Shown piece by piece: positions 16,965 through 26,649 of a stretch of DNA of 64,000 nucleotides. This DNA is from Polaribacter haliotis (GTDB taxonomy: Bacteria; Bacteroidota; Bacteroidia; Flavobacteriales; Flavobacteriaceae): the NCBI RefSeq assembly GCF_014784055.1, contig NZ_CP061813.1, forward strand, positions 1,327,501 through 1,391,500, in the 5' to 3' direction. The position numbers and the translations under genes were made by a program. The notes beneath the pieces were generated by a model. The model ran no database searches and was not told where the DNA came from. It saw only the letters and a program-made list of their open reading frames with translations. Within the stretch, counting starts at the first letter, position 1. Every line of letters starts with the position of its first letter.

Positions 16965-18962
16965 CTAATAATCTAAACTTTTAAGATAATTTAGTTTTTC
17001 TTTCCAAATATCTAAATCTACTCTAAATTGTTCTACTTGCTTTTTAACATTTGTAACTAAAGGATTATCTGCTTTTGCATTTGAGAAAAACCCTAAGTTA
17101 TTTTCTAATTGCGAAATTTCACGATTTACTTCGTCAATTTTCTTACGAATAAACATTTGTTCGGAATCTAATTTTCTAAAATCTTTATTAGCAACCAAAC
17201 TATCTAAAGAATTGGTAAATTTTAACATAGCAACTTCTTGTTTATCTAAAGATAAACTTTCTAACATTTTATCTATTTGCTTATTAAACTTACCTTCTAA
17301 ATGTCTTACATTTCTTGGCAAAACACCTAATTCTCTCCAAGAATTTATAGCTTCTAAAACACTTTCTTTTGTATGAGACTCTTTTTCTTTTAAAGAATCT
17401 AAAAGCGCTTTTTTAGCATCTACTGCAACTTGTTGTTCTTTACTAACAGCGTTTTTTTGTTCGTGAAACCTATCGAAATAATGATTACAAGCAGCCTTGA
17501 ATCGTTTCCAAATATCGTCTGAAAACTTTCTAGGAACATGACCAATTTTTTTCCAATCCGATTGAATTTTCTTCATGGCATTTGTAGCCATATCCCAATC
17601 TTCACTTTCTTTAAAAGATTCTGCAATTTCTATTAATGCAATTTTCTTCTCTAAATTTTCTTGTTGTCCACTTTTTTCTTGTTTGTAAAAAAGATTCTTA
17701 GAACTATTAAATTTCTTTGTAGCTGCTTTGAACTTTTGCCAAACTTCTTCACTTTTATTATATGGCAATTTACCAGCATTAAAATACAATTGTCTTAATT
17801 GCTCTACATGCTTTATACTCTCTTGCCAATCTTTGTGAGATGTATTATTGGAAGTATCATAATTATTTAAAACTTCTATAACTTCTAATTTATTATCAAT
17901 AATTTCTTGATATTTAGAACGCATATCACGAAAATATTGATGACGTTTATCGTGAATTTTTTTAGTAACAACACTAAATTTATGCCAAACTTCTTCTCGC
18001 ATTTCACTAGAAACAGGTCCAATATCTTCTTTCCACTTTTTATGTAATTCCTGTAATTCTTTAAAAGCTTCAGTAATATCGTCTTTCTCAGCTAATGCTT
18101 CAGCTTGTTTTATTATTTTAAGTTTTTCCTCTAAATTATTTCTAAAATCTAAGTCTCTAAAATCGTTACTTAAATGTAATAAATCGTAAAAACGCTCTAC
18201 ATGATGATGGTAAATTTTCCAAGTATCGTTATAACGAGTTTTAGAAACTGGTCCAATTGCTCGCCAATTGTCTTGTAAATCTTTAAAATTCTTATACATA
18301 GTAGCAGTATCTGCATCCTCTATTAAAGTTTTTAAATCTTCAATTACTTTTAACCTTTTCTCTAAATTTTCGTTTAATTGTTTTTCTAAATCTTTATAAT
18401 GCGCATCTCTTTCTTTTTTATAGTTAGAAAGTAATGTATTGTATTCTGACTTAATTGGACTTGAAAACTGAAAATCGATAGAATTACCACCTTCAGCTAA
18501 AAAAGCTTCTTTTTTTTCTGCCAGTAACGCACCAAACTTTTGATTAAATGCATTCTTTATTGCATCGACTTGAGATTTAATTTTATGAACTGGATTTCCA
18601 GAAATTACCCTTTTTAGAGCTACCACCAATTCTTCTAAATTTGCTTTAGAATAATCTACTTTTGGAGCTTCCTCTTCTTTAGAGTCGCTATTTTCTGCTT
18701 CTTCTGCTACAGATTTTTCAATCTCATCAACAGCTTCATTTGTTTCCTCTTCTTTTTCTTGAATACCATTTTCTGTTGATTCTTCAACTTCGTTGGTTAA
18801 TTCAGAATTTTTTTCTTCCTTTACTTCAACAGTTTCTTCTAACGGTTTTTCAACTTCATTTACTTCTTTAGATGAATCTACATCAGCTTTTGGAGTTTCA
18901 TTTACAGTTTCTTCTGTATTTTTTACCGTTTTTTCAACGTTTTCGTCATTATTTTCTAACAT
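16965..18962 (-). CDS. DUF349 repeat protein with acidic N-terminus
   Basis: The 665-residue protein has a very acidic, low-complexity N-terminal segment of about 110 residues rich in Glu, Val and Asn. Five or so DUF349 units of about 70-75 residues follow, each marked by a W-K-x-I-G-P/H-V-x(3) type centre. Examples are LQDNWRAIGPVSKTRYND, HKKWKEDIGPVSSEMREEVW and QSDWKKIGHVPRKFSDDIWK. The C-terminus is helical. No signal peptide is present, so it is cytoplasmic. DUF349 proteins are helical repeat proteins without an agreed function. It stands 97 bases from aroE on the same strand. Confidence 0.88.
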   Translation of the reverse strand: MLENNDENVEKTVKNTEETVNETPKADVDSSKEVNEVEKPLEETVEVKEEKNSELTNEVEESTENGIQEKEEETNEAVDEIEKSVAEEAENSDSKEEEAPKVDYSKANLEELVVALKRVISGNPVHKIKSQVDAIKNAFNQKFGALLAEKKEAFLAEGGNSIDFQFSSPIKSEYNTLLSNYKKERDAHYKDLEKQLNENLEKRLKVIEDLKTLIEDADTATMYKNFKDLQDNWRAIGPVSKTRYNDTWKIYHHHVERFYDLLHLSNDFRDLDFRNNLEEKLKIIKQAEALAEKDDITEAFKELQELHKKWKEDIGPVSSEMREEVWHKFSVVTKKIHDKRHQYFRDMRSKYQEIIDNKLEVIEVLNNYDTSNNTSHKDWQESIKHVEQLRQLYFNAGKLPYNKSEEVWQKFKAATKKFNSSKNLFYKQEKSGQQENLEKKIALIEIAESFKESEDWDMATNAMKKIQSDWKKIGHVPRKFSDDIWKRFKAACNHYFDRFHEQKNAVSKEQQVAVDAKKALLDSLKEKESHTKESVLEAINSWRELGVLPRNVRHLEGKFNKQIDKMLESLSLDKQEVAMLKFTNSLDSLVANKDFRKLDSEQMFIRKKIDEVNREISQLENNLGFFSNAKADNPLVTNVKKQVEQFRVDLDIWKEKLNYLKSLDY

Positions 18963-19059
18963 ATCTACAATGTTTAAGTTCGGTTAATAATATATATTAT
19001 TATAGTCTATAAAGATACTGACAACTTACAATATTAGCAAACCACAGCAATAAATTAAA

Positions 19060-19818
19060 TTATTTGGACTGATTCCATATTGCCCAAGATTCTTCAGCCT
19101 GAATTTCTAACATTTGATAACCATTTTTTACAGTTGCGCCTTTTTCTTTTCCCTTTGCAAGAAAAACTGTTAATTCTGGATTGTAAATTAAGTCGAATAA
19201 CAAATGTTTTTCAGATAAATGTTGATAAGGAATTGCTGGACACATATTTACATTTGGTGAAGTTCCTAAAGGTGTACAGTTGATAATAACATTGTATTTG
19301 TTTATAATTTCTTCTGTTAAATCTTGATAAGAAATTTCTTTTTTACTTGAAGGGTTTCGAGAAACAAATTTATATTTAATATTATTTCGCTTTAATGCAA
19401 AAGCTACAGCTTTAGAAGCACCACCAGTTCCTAAAATTAATGCAAATTTATGATGCTTCTTAAAAAATGGAGAGATTGATTTTTCAAAACCAACCACATC
19501 TGTATTGTATCCTTTTAAATTACCTCTTTTTGTGAACTTTATGGTATTTACTGCTCCAATTTTTTTGGCTGTTTTATCTAATTTATCTAAATAAGGCATA
19601 ACCTCTTCTTTGTATGGAATGGTTACATTAATTCCACAAATACTATCATCATTATTAATAACAGTAGTGAAATCGTCAATTTTTGGAATGTCAAAATTCA
19701 CGTATTTGGTTTTAGTAAAACCTAAATTTTTAAACTTTTCTGTAAAATATCCACGTGAAAAAGAATAAGAAATATCTTTTCCTAAAAGTCCGAAAGTTCT
19801 ATTTTTTCTTTCTTCCAT
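19060..19818 (-). CDS. aroE: Shikimate dehydrogenase
   Basis: AroE reduces 3-dehydroshikimate to shikimate with NADPH in aromatic amino acid synthesis. The 252 residues include FGLLGKDISYSFSRGYF (shikimate site), INVTIPYKEEVMPYLD with the catalytic lysine, NTIKFTKRGNLKGYNTDVVG, the nucleotide motif LILGTGGASKAVAFAL, and the closing GYQMLEIQAEESWAIW. Its start overlaps the end of the upstream DUF368 gene by 20 bases, so translation is probably coupled. Confidence 0.96.
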   Translation of the reverse strand: MEERKNRTFGLLGKDISYSFSRGYFTEKFKNLGFTKTKYVNFDIPKIDDFTTVINNDDSICGINVTIPYKEEVMPYLDKLDKTAKKIGAVNTIKFTKRGNLKGYNTDVVGFEKSISPFFKKHHKFALILGTGGASKAVAFALKRNNIKYKFVSRNPSSKKEISYQDLTEEIINKYNVIINCTPLGTSPNVNMCPAIPYQHLSEKHLLFDLIYNPELTVFLAKGKEKGATVKNGYQMLEIQAEESWAIWNQSK

Positions 19819-20806
19819 AATAATCTATAATTAAAATTAATGCGATTCCAATAACAATATAAAAAATAGCAAACCACGTTTCTAAATTTGAAAAATCTGG
19901 AATAAATCTGCTATAATTTTCAATAATTTTATTCCCACTTTTATCTAAAGAAAAATTGCCATTATTAGTTAGATAAACCGCTTTTTTCCAAGGCCAAACA
20001 ATTCCTAAAGAACCTGTTATAAAACCAATTATTACAGCAGTTACAATGGAGTTCCACCTTTTTAAAACATATCCTAAAACATGCGAAATAGAAACCAAAC
20101 CAAATGCAGAACCCAATGTAAATACAGAAATTATTTTAAGATATCTTATTTTTTCTGGGTCTGACAAAACTTCAAAATTTCCTGATAACAAATTTGTAAA
20201 TACAAAGAGTAACTCATTTACAGAATCGACTAGAAGCAATACGTAATTACCCATTAAAATTAAAATAAATGAGCCAGAAAGACCAGGTAAAGTCATTCCA
20301 GAAACACCAATAATTCCACAAATAAAAACAAACCAAAGATTATCGTTTTCGCCAGCTGGTGTTAAAAAACTAATACCAATTCCTACTGAAGCCCCTATAA
20401 TTAATGAAATAATATTTTTTGTGTTCCACTCACCAAAATCTTTTCCTATGTAATAAATAGAACCGATTATCATTCCAAAAAACCAACTCCAAACGTACAA
20501 TTCGTAGTGTTTTAAAAAATAATCTAAAACCAAAGAAATACTAAAATAGCTAAAAATACTTCCAGCCATTATTAACGTTAAAAATTGTGCGTTTATATAT
20601 TTAAAAAAACTTCTAAACCTTCCATTTAAAAGTAATTTTAAAGCAACTAAGTTTACTTTTCGAAAAGAATAAATTAATTCTTCATAAAAACCAAAAACAA
20701 AAGAAACAGTTCCACCAGAAACACCAGGAACTTTGTTTGCAGCTCCCATTGCCAATCCTTTTAGAAAAAGATTCGTTTTTTGTAGAAAAGTTCTTTCTCT
20801 TTGCAT
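19799..20806 (-). CDS. DUF368 membrane protein, second copy (undecaprenyl-phosphate translocase-like)
   Basis: The 335-residue inner-membrane protein has about nine to ten hydrophobic segments. The family motif MGAANKVPGVSGGTVSFVFG lies near the N-terminus, and the related LPGLSGSFILILMGNYVLLL is in the second half, which suggests an internal inverted duplication. DUF368 proteins such as PopT have been shown to return undecaprenyl phosphate across the membrane for cell-wall and envelope glycan synthesis; that role is inferred here by family. It is directly adjacent to a paralogue upstream with no gap and overlaps aroE downstream. Confidence 0.88.
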   Translation of the reverse strand: MQRERTFLQKTNLFLKGLAMGAANKVPGVSGGTVSFVFGFYEELIYSFRKVNLVALKLLLNGRFRSFFKYINAQFLTLIMAGSIFSYFSISLVLDYFLKHYELYVWSWFFGMIIGSIYYIGKDFGEWNTKNIISLIIGASVGIGISFLTPAGENDNLWFVFICGIIGVSGMTLPGLSGSFILILMGNYVLLLVDSVNELLFVFTNLLSGNFEVLSDPEKIRYLKIISVFTLGSAFGLVSISHVLGYVLKRWNSIVTAVIIGFITGSLGIVWPWKKAVYLTNNGNFSLDKSGNKIIENYSRFIPDFSNLETWFAIFYIVIGIALILIIDYYGRKKK

Positions 20807-21730
20807 TTATGCCTTCTTAACAGCCAATTTTTCCATTAATAAAATAAGTACAAAACCAATTAAAGCCAAAATAATGGACATTAATAATTGTGGATCTCCA
20901 TCAAAATTAAAAGGAGATATACTTTGCTCTTTTAAAGGAACTTCAATCCCATGAGAATTTGTTCGCCAAGTAAGTGTTTCTTTCCAAGGCCAAATTTTAT
21001 TTAGAGAACCTATTATAAAACCTGTTAAAGTTGCTAAAGTGATGTTTTTATAGTTTGTAAACATCCATTTTAAAATCTTAGAAAATGATAGTAAACCTAT
21101 TATTGCTCCCAAACCAACTACAGCTACAGTTTTTAAATCTCTATCATTAACAGCAGATAAAATAGGTTTGTAAGCACCTAATAAAACAAGAATAAATGCT
21201 CCAGAAATTCCCGGTAAAATCATTGCACAAATTGCAATTGCTCCTGCTAAAAACATAAATAACAAAGAAGAATTTTCACTAACCAAAGGATTTAAAGTGG
21301 TTACATAATATGCTAAAAACGTAGCAACTATAAGTGCTAAAATCGATACAACATTCCATTTTTCTATTTGCTTTCCTATATAAATAATGCTTGCTAAAAC
21401 CAAACCAAAGAAAAAAGACCATAATAAAACTGGCTCGTTTTCTAACAACCATTTAATAGTTTTTGCCAAAGAAATAATACTTATAAAAATTCCAATAAAT
21501 AAAGCCAAAAGAAAAGATCCATTTACTTGTTTCCAAGCTGCTTTTACACCTTCTGTCTTTAAAATTTTAAAAAGTTTTAGGTTTACATTACTTATGGATC
21601 CTAATAACTCCTCATAAATACCAGATATAAATGCAATTGTACCTCCAGAAACTCCTGGCACAACATCAGCTGCACCCATTGCCATTCCTTTTAACCCAAT
21701 AACTACGTAATCTTTTATACTTCTAGACAT
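20807..21730 (-). CDS. DUF368 membrane protein, first copy (undecaprenyl-phosphate translocase-like)
   Basis: The 307-residue inner-membrane protein shares the same plan as the following gene. It has MGAADVVPGVSGGTIAFISG at the N-terminus, LPGISGAFILVLLGAYKPIL mid-protein and a GFIIGSLNKIWPWKE segment that aligns with GFITGSLGIVWPWKK in the paralogue. By family it may translocate undecaprenyl phosphate. The two genes abut without a spacer, pointing to a tandem duplication followed by divergence, or to a heteromeric pair. It is first in the leftward operon with aroE. Confidence 0.88.
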   Translation of the reverse strand: MSRSIKDYVVIGLKGMAMGAADVVPGVSGGTIAFISGIYEELLGSISNVNLKLFKILKTEGVKAAWKQVNGSFLLALFIGIFISIISLAKTIKWLLENEPVLLWSFFFGLVLASIIYIGKQIEKWNVVSILALIVATFLAYYVTTLNPLVSENSSLLFMFLAGAIAICAMILPGISGAFILVLLGAYKPILSAVNDRDLKTVAVVGLGAIIGLLSFSKILKWMFTNYKNITLATLTGFIIGSLNKIWPWKETLTWRTNSHGIEVPLKEQSISPFNFDGDPQLLMSIILALIGFVLILLMEKLAVKKA

Positions 21731-21749
21731 TCTCTTTAAATTTAAAAAA

Positions 21750-21757
21750 CGAAGATA
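21750..21757 (-). promoter_or_regulatory. Possible -7 element for the DUF368-aroE operon
   Basis: The leftward strand reads TATCTTCG, one base off TAnnTTTG, 20 bases before the ATG at 21730. There is no clear -33 element. Confidence 0.3.
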
Positions 21758-21865
21758 ATAGAATTTTAAGTAAAAATAATATCGATTATCGCTATTGAGC
21801 TGTTAATTTAATTTAAAAAAAATGTATTTTAACCTTTTGTAAAAAAACATCTTTAAAATTAACAA

Positions 21866-22024
21866 ATGCCTAAAAAAGGAAAAGCAAAAAATACGGTTAA
21901 CAAAGCGAAGCATACTAAATTAATGAATCGAAAAATTAACAAGGTAAAGTTAGAAAAACAATTGCATAAAGAACGTTTAAAAGCTATTATTAAAAAGGTA
22001 AATCAAGAAAAAAACGAAAAATAA
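21866..22024 (+). CDS. Small, very basic hypothetical protein (52 aa)
   Basis: ATG at 21866 opens a 52-codon frame ending at TAA 22022-22024. The protein starts MPKKGKAKNTVNKAKHTKLM and continues with NRKINKVKLEKQLHKERLK. About a third of the residues are lysine or arginine, with few acidic residues until the last ten, and there is no signal or membrane segment. It is probably helical and may bind nucleic acid or ribosomes, which is a guess from charge only. The stop is two bases before the SGNH hydrolase ATG, so the two form an operon; this tight spacing is the main support for it being a gene. Confidence 0.6.
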   Translation: MPKKGKAKNTVNKAKHTKLMNRKINKVKLEKQLHKERLKAIIKKVNQEKNEK

Positions 22025-22026
22025 AT

Positions 22027-22815
22027 ATGAATTTAAAATATATTTTTGGTTGTATTATTTCTTTTCCTTTAATTCCTATTCTCTTAATACAAGGAAAAAA
22101 AATTCGAAAAGAAACACCAAGGTTACCAGAAGCGATAAAGCCAAAAGGTTATTTAAAAACCAATTCGAAAAAGACTTTAAAGATAATTACAATTGGAGAA
22201 AGCACTATTGCTGGTGTTGGTGTAGACATTCATGAAAATGGATTTACTGGTGCACTTATTAAAGAATTATCAGAGAAAAATAATATTTCTGTTTTATGGC
22301 GTGTTTATGCAAAAAGTGGCTACACAACTAAACAAATTACTAAAAAATTAGTACCAAAAATTGAAGAAACTAATGCAGATCTTATTGTTATTGGCTTAGG
22401 TGGAAACGATGCTTTTAAATTGAATTCTCCTATAATGTTTATACTAAATATCGAAAAATTAATTAAAAGTATTCAGAAAAAATTTCCTAGAACTCCAATT
22501 TACTTTACAAATATGCCTCCCATTAAAGAGTTCCCTGCATTTACAAAAACAATAAAATTTGTAATAGGAAACTTGGTTGAAATTTTTGGAGAAAGGCTTC
22601 GAAAAAAAGTAAAAAGAAAAAAAAGAGTTTTTTATAACAGTGAAATTGTAACTTTAAAAAGCTGGTCTAAAAAATACAATCTTAAAAATGATGTTGCTAT
22701 TTACTTTAGTGATGGGGTTCATCCTTCCAAATTAACTTACGAAATATGGGGGAAAGATATGGCTCAATTTATTATGAAAAAACGAGCTTTTAAAAAATGG
22801 ATAAGAAGTAAATAA
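22027..22815 (+). CDS. SGNH/GDSL-family hydrolase
   Basis: The 262-residue protein has an N-terminal hydrophobic segment (YIFGCIISFPLIPILLIQG), probably a membrane anchor or uncleaved signal. An SGNH esterase domain follows. Block I is IITIGESTIAGVG with the nucleophile Ser59, block III is IVIGLGGNDAF, and block V is YFSDGVHPSK with the catalytic Asp and His. Members deacylate lipids, glycans or peptidoglycan; the substrate is unknown. It follows the small basic gene by two bases and ends at a terminator. Confidence 0.85.
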   Translation: MNLKYIFGCIISFPLIPILLIQGKKIRKETPRLPEAIKPKGYLKTNSKKTLKIITIGESTIAGVGVDIHENGFTGALIKELSEKNNISVLWRVYAKSGYTTKQITKKLVPKIEETNADLIVIGLGGNDAFKLNSPIMFILNIEKLIKSIQKKFPRTPIYFTNMPPIKEFPAFTKTIKFVIGNLVEIFGERLRKKVKRKKRVFYNSEIVTLKSWSKKYNLKNDVAIYFSDGVHPSKLTYEIWGKDMAQFIMKKRAFKKWIRSK

Positions 22816-22825
22816 ATTAAAAAAA

Positions 22826-22852
22826 CCTCAAGCTTTCACTTGAGATTTTTAA
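22826..22852 (+). terminator. Terminator after the SGNH hydrolase gene
   Basis: CTCAAG (22827-22832) pairs with CTTGAG (22839-22844) around CTTTCA, flanked by an A-tract and ATTTTTAAT. The flanks allow action in both directions. Confidence 0.65.
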
Positions 22853-22868
22853 TATATTTTCGATAATT

Positions 22869-23126
22869 TTAATTATCAATAGAACCTAAAACACGTTTCA
22901 TAAATGTATTTAACGCTTCCTTTTTAGGAGTACCGTCTTTTACCATTTTATCTACTTCCAAAGCTCCATACATATTCGAAATCAACTCTCCAATAACATC
23001 TAATTCTTCATCTTTTAAAGACGAAACTTCTGTTAAAGCCTCTAATGTTTCAATAGTTTCTAGTATGTAATCTTGGTCGTTTTCTTCAATAAAACTAGTT
23101 AAATGCTTAATTACAGGTAATTTCAT
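22869..23126 (-). CDS. Small acidic protein next to thioredoxin (DUF6952-like)
   Basis: The 85-residue protein is helical and acidic, with no cysteine, signal peptide or membrane segment. It starts MKLPVIKHLTSFIEENDQDY. From memory it resembles the flavobacterial DUF6952 group, which sits beside a thioredoxin and peroxiredoxin; I cannot confirm this by search. The start is 3 bases after the thioredoxin stop, so it is the third gene of a peroxide-detoxification operon. It may be an accessory or assembly factor for that system. Confidence 0.65.
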   Translation of the reverse strand: MKLPVIKHLTSFIEENDQDYILETIETLEALTEVSSLKDEELDVIGELISNMYGALEVDKMVKDGTPKKEALNTFMKRVLGSIDN

Positions 23127-23129
23127 AAT

Positions 23130-23438
23130 CTAAGCTAATTCGTTTACTAAGTCCTTCAAGACATCAAACTTATTTGTTTGTGCCTGATTTTTCTTTTCTC
23201 CATTTTCAAAAATTGCAAATGTTGGCAAATTACTTACGTCTGCTAACTTTCTGCTTTCAGGAAATTTCTCAGCATCAACAATTACAAACTTAATTGAATC
23301 CATTTCTGAAGCCAATTTCTTAAACTTAGGTTTCATAATTCTACAATTTCCACACCAAGTTGCAGAGTACTGTACAATTACTTTATCGTTACCTAAAACA
23401 ATTACTTGTAAATTATCTTCTGTTAATTCTTGTACCAT
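23130..23438 (-). CDS. Thioredoxin
   Basis: The 102-residue cytoplasmic protein is a minimal thioredoxin fold with the active site Cys29-Gly-Asn-Cys32 in SATWCGNCRIMKPKF. The cis-proline is in ADVSNLPTFAIFENGEK. The CGNC motif differs from the classical CGPC, which is expected to shift its redox potential. It lies between the peroxiredoxin gene and the small acidic gene and is the likely electron donor for that peroxiredoxin, with TrxB (encoded near 43.5 kb) as reductase. Confidence 0.92.
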   Translation of the reverse strand: MVQELTEDNLQVIVLGNDKVIVQYSATWCGNCRIMKPKFKKLASEMDSIKFVIVDAEKFPESRKLADVSNLPTFAIFENGEKKNQAQTNKFDVLKDLVNELA

Positions 23439-23520
23439 TTCTTTTTTGCTTTTTTAAATTATTAAAAGGATTCGTGTTCTTGTCCCCCAACGAAAACACG
23501 AATTTTTTCCTCTTATATTA

Positions 23521-24162
23521 TTAGTTTTTAGCTAAATACTCTGCAGTTCCTTTAGCATTTGGAGACATTGCTTCTTTACCTTCTTCCCAGTTTGCAGGAC
23601 AAACTTCTCCATTTTTCTGAACATGAGAATATGCATCAATTAAACGTAAAAATTCATTTACATTTCTACCAACTGGCATATGATTAACTCCTTCATGAAA
23701 TACAGTTCCTTCTTCATCAATTAAATACGTAGCTCTGTAAGTTACATTATCTCCTTCTACTTGTATTGTTTGAGAAACCTCATCAAAAGTCTCGTTCGTA
23801 ATATCTAAAATCCCTAAAATTGAAGATAAATTACGGTTAGAATCTGCTAAGATAGGATATGTTACACCTTCAATTCCTCCATTATCTTTAGAAGTACTTA
23901 ACCACGCAAAATGTACTTCTGGAGTATCACATGAAGCACCAATTACAATTGTATTTCTTTTTTCGAACTCACCTAAAGCTGCTTGAAAAGCATGTAATTC
24001 TGTAGGACAAACAAATGTGAAATCTTTTGGATACCAAAATAATAAAACTTTTTTCTTATTATTTATTGCTTCTTCTAATACATTTAATTTAAATGTATCA
24101 CCCATTTCATTCATTGCGTCTACATTTAAATCTGGAAATTTTTTACCAACTGCTGTTGCCAT
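23521..24162 (-). CDS. Typical 2-Cys peroxiredoxin (AhpC/Prx type)
   Basis: The 213-residue protein reduces peroxides in the cytoplasm. The peroxidatic cysteine is Cys52 in KDFTFVCPTELHAFQ, and the resolving cysteine is Cys188 in GEVCPANWEEGKEAM. GASCDTPEVHFAWL and NHMPVGRNVNEFLRLIDAY are conserved family blocks. It leads a leftward operon with thioredoxin and a small acidic protein, and lies divergent to katG across a 258-base gap. This is a compact peroxide-defence region. The gap contains promoter elements for both sides and nothing else recognisable. Confidence 0.95.
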   Translation of the reverse strand: MATAVGKKFPDLNVDAMNEMGDTFKLNVLEEAINNKKKVLLFWYPKDFTFVCPTELHAFQAALGEFEKRNTIVIGASCDTPEVHFAWLSTSKDNGGIEGVTYPILADSNRNLSSILGILDITNETFDEVSQTIQVEGDNVTYRATYLIDEEGTVFHEGVNHMPVGRNVNEFLRLIDAYSHVQKNGEVCPANWEEGKEAMSPNAKGTAEYLAKN

Positions 24163-24207
24163 TTTTATTGAATTTTATAATTATTAATATTTTTTTATTT
24201 TCTGATA

Positions 24208-24215
24208 CAAAGATA
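24208..24215 (-). promoter_or_regulatory. Predicted -7 element for the peroxiredoxin operon
   Basis: The leftward strand reads TATCTTTG, a full match to TAnnTTTG, 46 bases before the ATG at 24162. Confidence 0.45.
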
Positions 24216-24385
24216 AAAATGATGTTAGAGAATAATAAATAAGTTAATGGGAAGTTTTTATATTACAATCATTTTTTCTTATAGCCAAATGGTTCAATAA
24301 TAAGATTTTCTGATATTAATTATTTTAATCAATTTTATTGATTTTCAAATAAAACATATAGATAAAAACTATTAAAAATAATTTG

Positions 24386-24393
24386 TAACTTTG
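24386..24393 (+). promoter_or_regulatory. katG: Predicted -7 element for katG
   Basis: TAACTTTG, a full match to TAnnTTTG, lies 28 bases before the katG ATG at 24421. Confidence 0.5.
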
Positions 24394-24420
24394 AAGTCTT
24401 AAAACATAAAACATATAATT

Positions 24421-26625
24421 ATGGATAATTACGATATAAACGATAGCAAATCTAGCATGGATAAATGCCCATTTATGGCTGGAGCTGAGAAAAAAACTGG
24501 CGGACATGGTACAACAAATAGAGAATGGTGGCCAAATGAATTAAAATTAAATATACTACGTCAAAATGCAACAAAATCAAATCCTTTAGGAGAAAAATTT
24601 GATTACAAAGAGGCGTTTAACAGTCTTAATTTTAGCGAGTTAAAGCAAGATGTTCTAAATCTAATGACAGATTCGCAAGATTGGTGGCCAGCTGATTATG
24701 GACATTATGGTGGTTTTATGATTCGAATGGCTTGGCACAGTGCTGGTACTTATAGAATTGGAGATGGACGTGGAGGAGCTTCTTCAGGAAATCAAAGATT
24801 TGCACCTTTAAATAGTTGGCCAGATAATGGAAACTTAGACAAAGCACGTTTTTTATTGTGGCCAGTAAAGAAAAAATATGGAAATAAAATTTCTTGGGCA
24901 GATTTAATGATTTTAGCAGGAAATTGCGCTCTAGAATCTATGGGTTTTCCAACATTTGGTTTTGCAGGGGGAAGAGAAGATATTTTTGAACCTGAACAAG
25001 ACATCTATTGGGGAAGTGAAAAAGAATGGGGAAATAATGAGGCTAGATACGAAAGTGGTGAATTAGAAAAGCCATTAGCAGCAGTTATGATGGGTTGGAT
25101 TTATGTAAACCCTGAAGGACCAAATGGAGTTCCAGATCCAATGGGTTCTGCAAAAAACGTTCGTGAAACATTTAAAAGAATGGCAATGAACGATGAAGAA
25201 ACTGTTGCTTTGGTTGCTGGTGGACATACTTTTGGAAAAGCACATGGTGCTGCAAACCCAGATGAGTTTGTTGGAACTGAACCTCATGGAGCCAAAATTG
25301 AAGAAATGAGTTCTGGTTGGAAAAACTCATTTAAATCTGGTGTTTTAGACGATACAATTACAAGTGGAATCGAAGGAGCCTGGACACCAAACCCAATTCA
25401 ATGGGATGCAGATTATTTTGATGTTTTATTAAATTACGACTGGGAATTAACTAAAAGTCCTGCAGGTGCACATCAATGGACACCAACAGCTGCTTCCAAT
25501 GCTAAAATGGCTCCAAAAGCTGGAAACGCAAATGAAAAGCAAGCTTTAATGATGACAACAGCAGATATTGCTTTAAAAACAGATCCTAAATATTTAGAAA
25601 TTTCTACTCGTTTTCATAAAGACCACAAAGCTTTTGAAGATGCTTTTGCTAGAGCTTGGTATAAATTAACACATAGAGATATGGGACCAATTGATCGTTA
25701 TTTAGGCCCTGAAGTTCCTTCTGAAGAATTATTATGGCAAGACCCTATTCCAACTTCAAAAAACATTTTAAGCGATGCTGATATTAATTCTTTAAAGAAT
25801 AATATAACTAATTCTGGATTAACAATTTCTCAATTAGTTTCTACTGCTTGGGCTTCTGCTTCTACATACAGAGGTTCAGACAAACGTGGTGGAGCAAATG
25901 GTGGAAGAATTCGTTTGGAACCTCAAAAAAATTGGGAAGTAAACAATCCTGAGGAATTAAGTAAAATCTTAACTGTTTACGAACAAATTAAAAATGATTT
26001 TGAGGGTAATGTTTCTATCGCAGATTTAATTGTTTTAGGGGGTTCTGTAGGAATTGAAAAAGCAGCAAAAAATGCAGGATACAATTTAACTGTTCCTTTT
26101 TCGCAAGGGAGAGGAGATGCTTCTCAAGAACAAACAGATGTTGATGCATTTAGTTATTTAGAGCCTTTGGCAGACGGATTTAGAAATTATGCAAAAACTA
26201 ATTTGGCAATTTCTCAAGAAGATTTGTTAGTAGACAGAGCTAACTTATTGACTTTATCTATCCCAGAAATGACAGTTTTAATTGGTGGACTAAGAGTTTT
26301 AGGAGCAAATTACAACAACTCTAATCATGGTGTTTTTACAGATAAAAAAGAAACCTTAACCAACGATTTCTTTGCTAATATTTTAGATTTTTCAATTACT
26401 TGGAAAGCTGTAAATGCTGAAGAAAAAGAATTTATTGGAAGAGATCGTAAAACAAATGCAATGAAGTTTTCTGGAACAAGAGCAGATTTAATTTTCGGTT
26501 CTAACACAGAATTAAGAGCAATTTGTGAAGTTTATGGTGCAAATGACGCTCAAGAAAAATTTATAACAGATTTTATAAGCGCTTGGACGAAAGTGATGAA
26601 TTTAGATAGATTTGATATCTCTTAA
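24421..26625 (+). CDS. katG: Catalase-peroxidase
   Basis: KatG is a bifunctional haem enzyme that removes hydrogen peroxide. The 734 residues form the usual two-domain duplication. The N-terminal active domain has the distal site [19 protein letters not shown] and the proximal haem ligand in [15 protein letters not shown]. The Trp-Tyr-Met adduct residues lie in [15 protein letters not shown] and RMAMNDEE. The C-terminal half carries the degenerate copy. There is no signal peptide, so it is cytoplasmic. It stands alone with its own promoter and terminator, divergent from the peroxiredoxin operon. Confidence 0.98.
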   Translation: MDNYDINDSKSSMDKCPFMAGAEKKTGGHGTTNREWWPNELKLNILRQNATKSNPLGEKFDYKEAFNSLNFSELKQDVLNLMTDSQDWWPADYGHYGGFMIRMAWHSAGTYRIGDGRGGASSGNQRFAPLNSWPDNGNLDKARFLLWPVKKKYGNKISWADLMILAGNCALESMGFPTFGFAGGREDIFEPEQDIYWGSEKEWGNNEARYESGELEKPLAAVMMGWIYVNPEGPNGVPDPMGSAKNVRETFKRMAMNDEETVALVAGGHTFGKAHGAANPDEFVGTEPHGAKIEEMSSGWKNSFKSGVLDDTITSGIEGAWTPNPIQWDADYFDVLLNYDWELTKSPAGAHQWTPTAASNAKMAPKAGNANEKQALMMTTADIALKTDPKYLEISTRFHKDHKAFEDAFARAWYKLTHRDMGPIDRYLGPEVPSEELLWQDPIPTSKNILSDADINSLKNNITNSGLTISQLVSTAWASASTYRGSDKRGGANGGRIRLEPQKNWEVNNPEELSKILTVYEQIKNDFEGNVSIADLIVLGGSVGIEKAAKNAGYNLTVPFSQGRGDASQEQTDVDAFSYLEPLADGFRNYAKTNLAISQEDLLVDRANLLTLSIPEMTVLIGGLRVLGANYNNSNHGVFTDKKETLTNDFFANILDFSITWKAVNAEEKEFIGRDRKTNAMKFSGTRADLIFGSNTELRAICEVYGANDAQEKFITDFISAWTKVMNLDRFDIS

Positions 26626-26649
26626 ATAAACCATAATATTGAATTGTAT

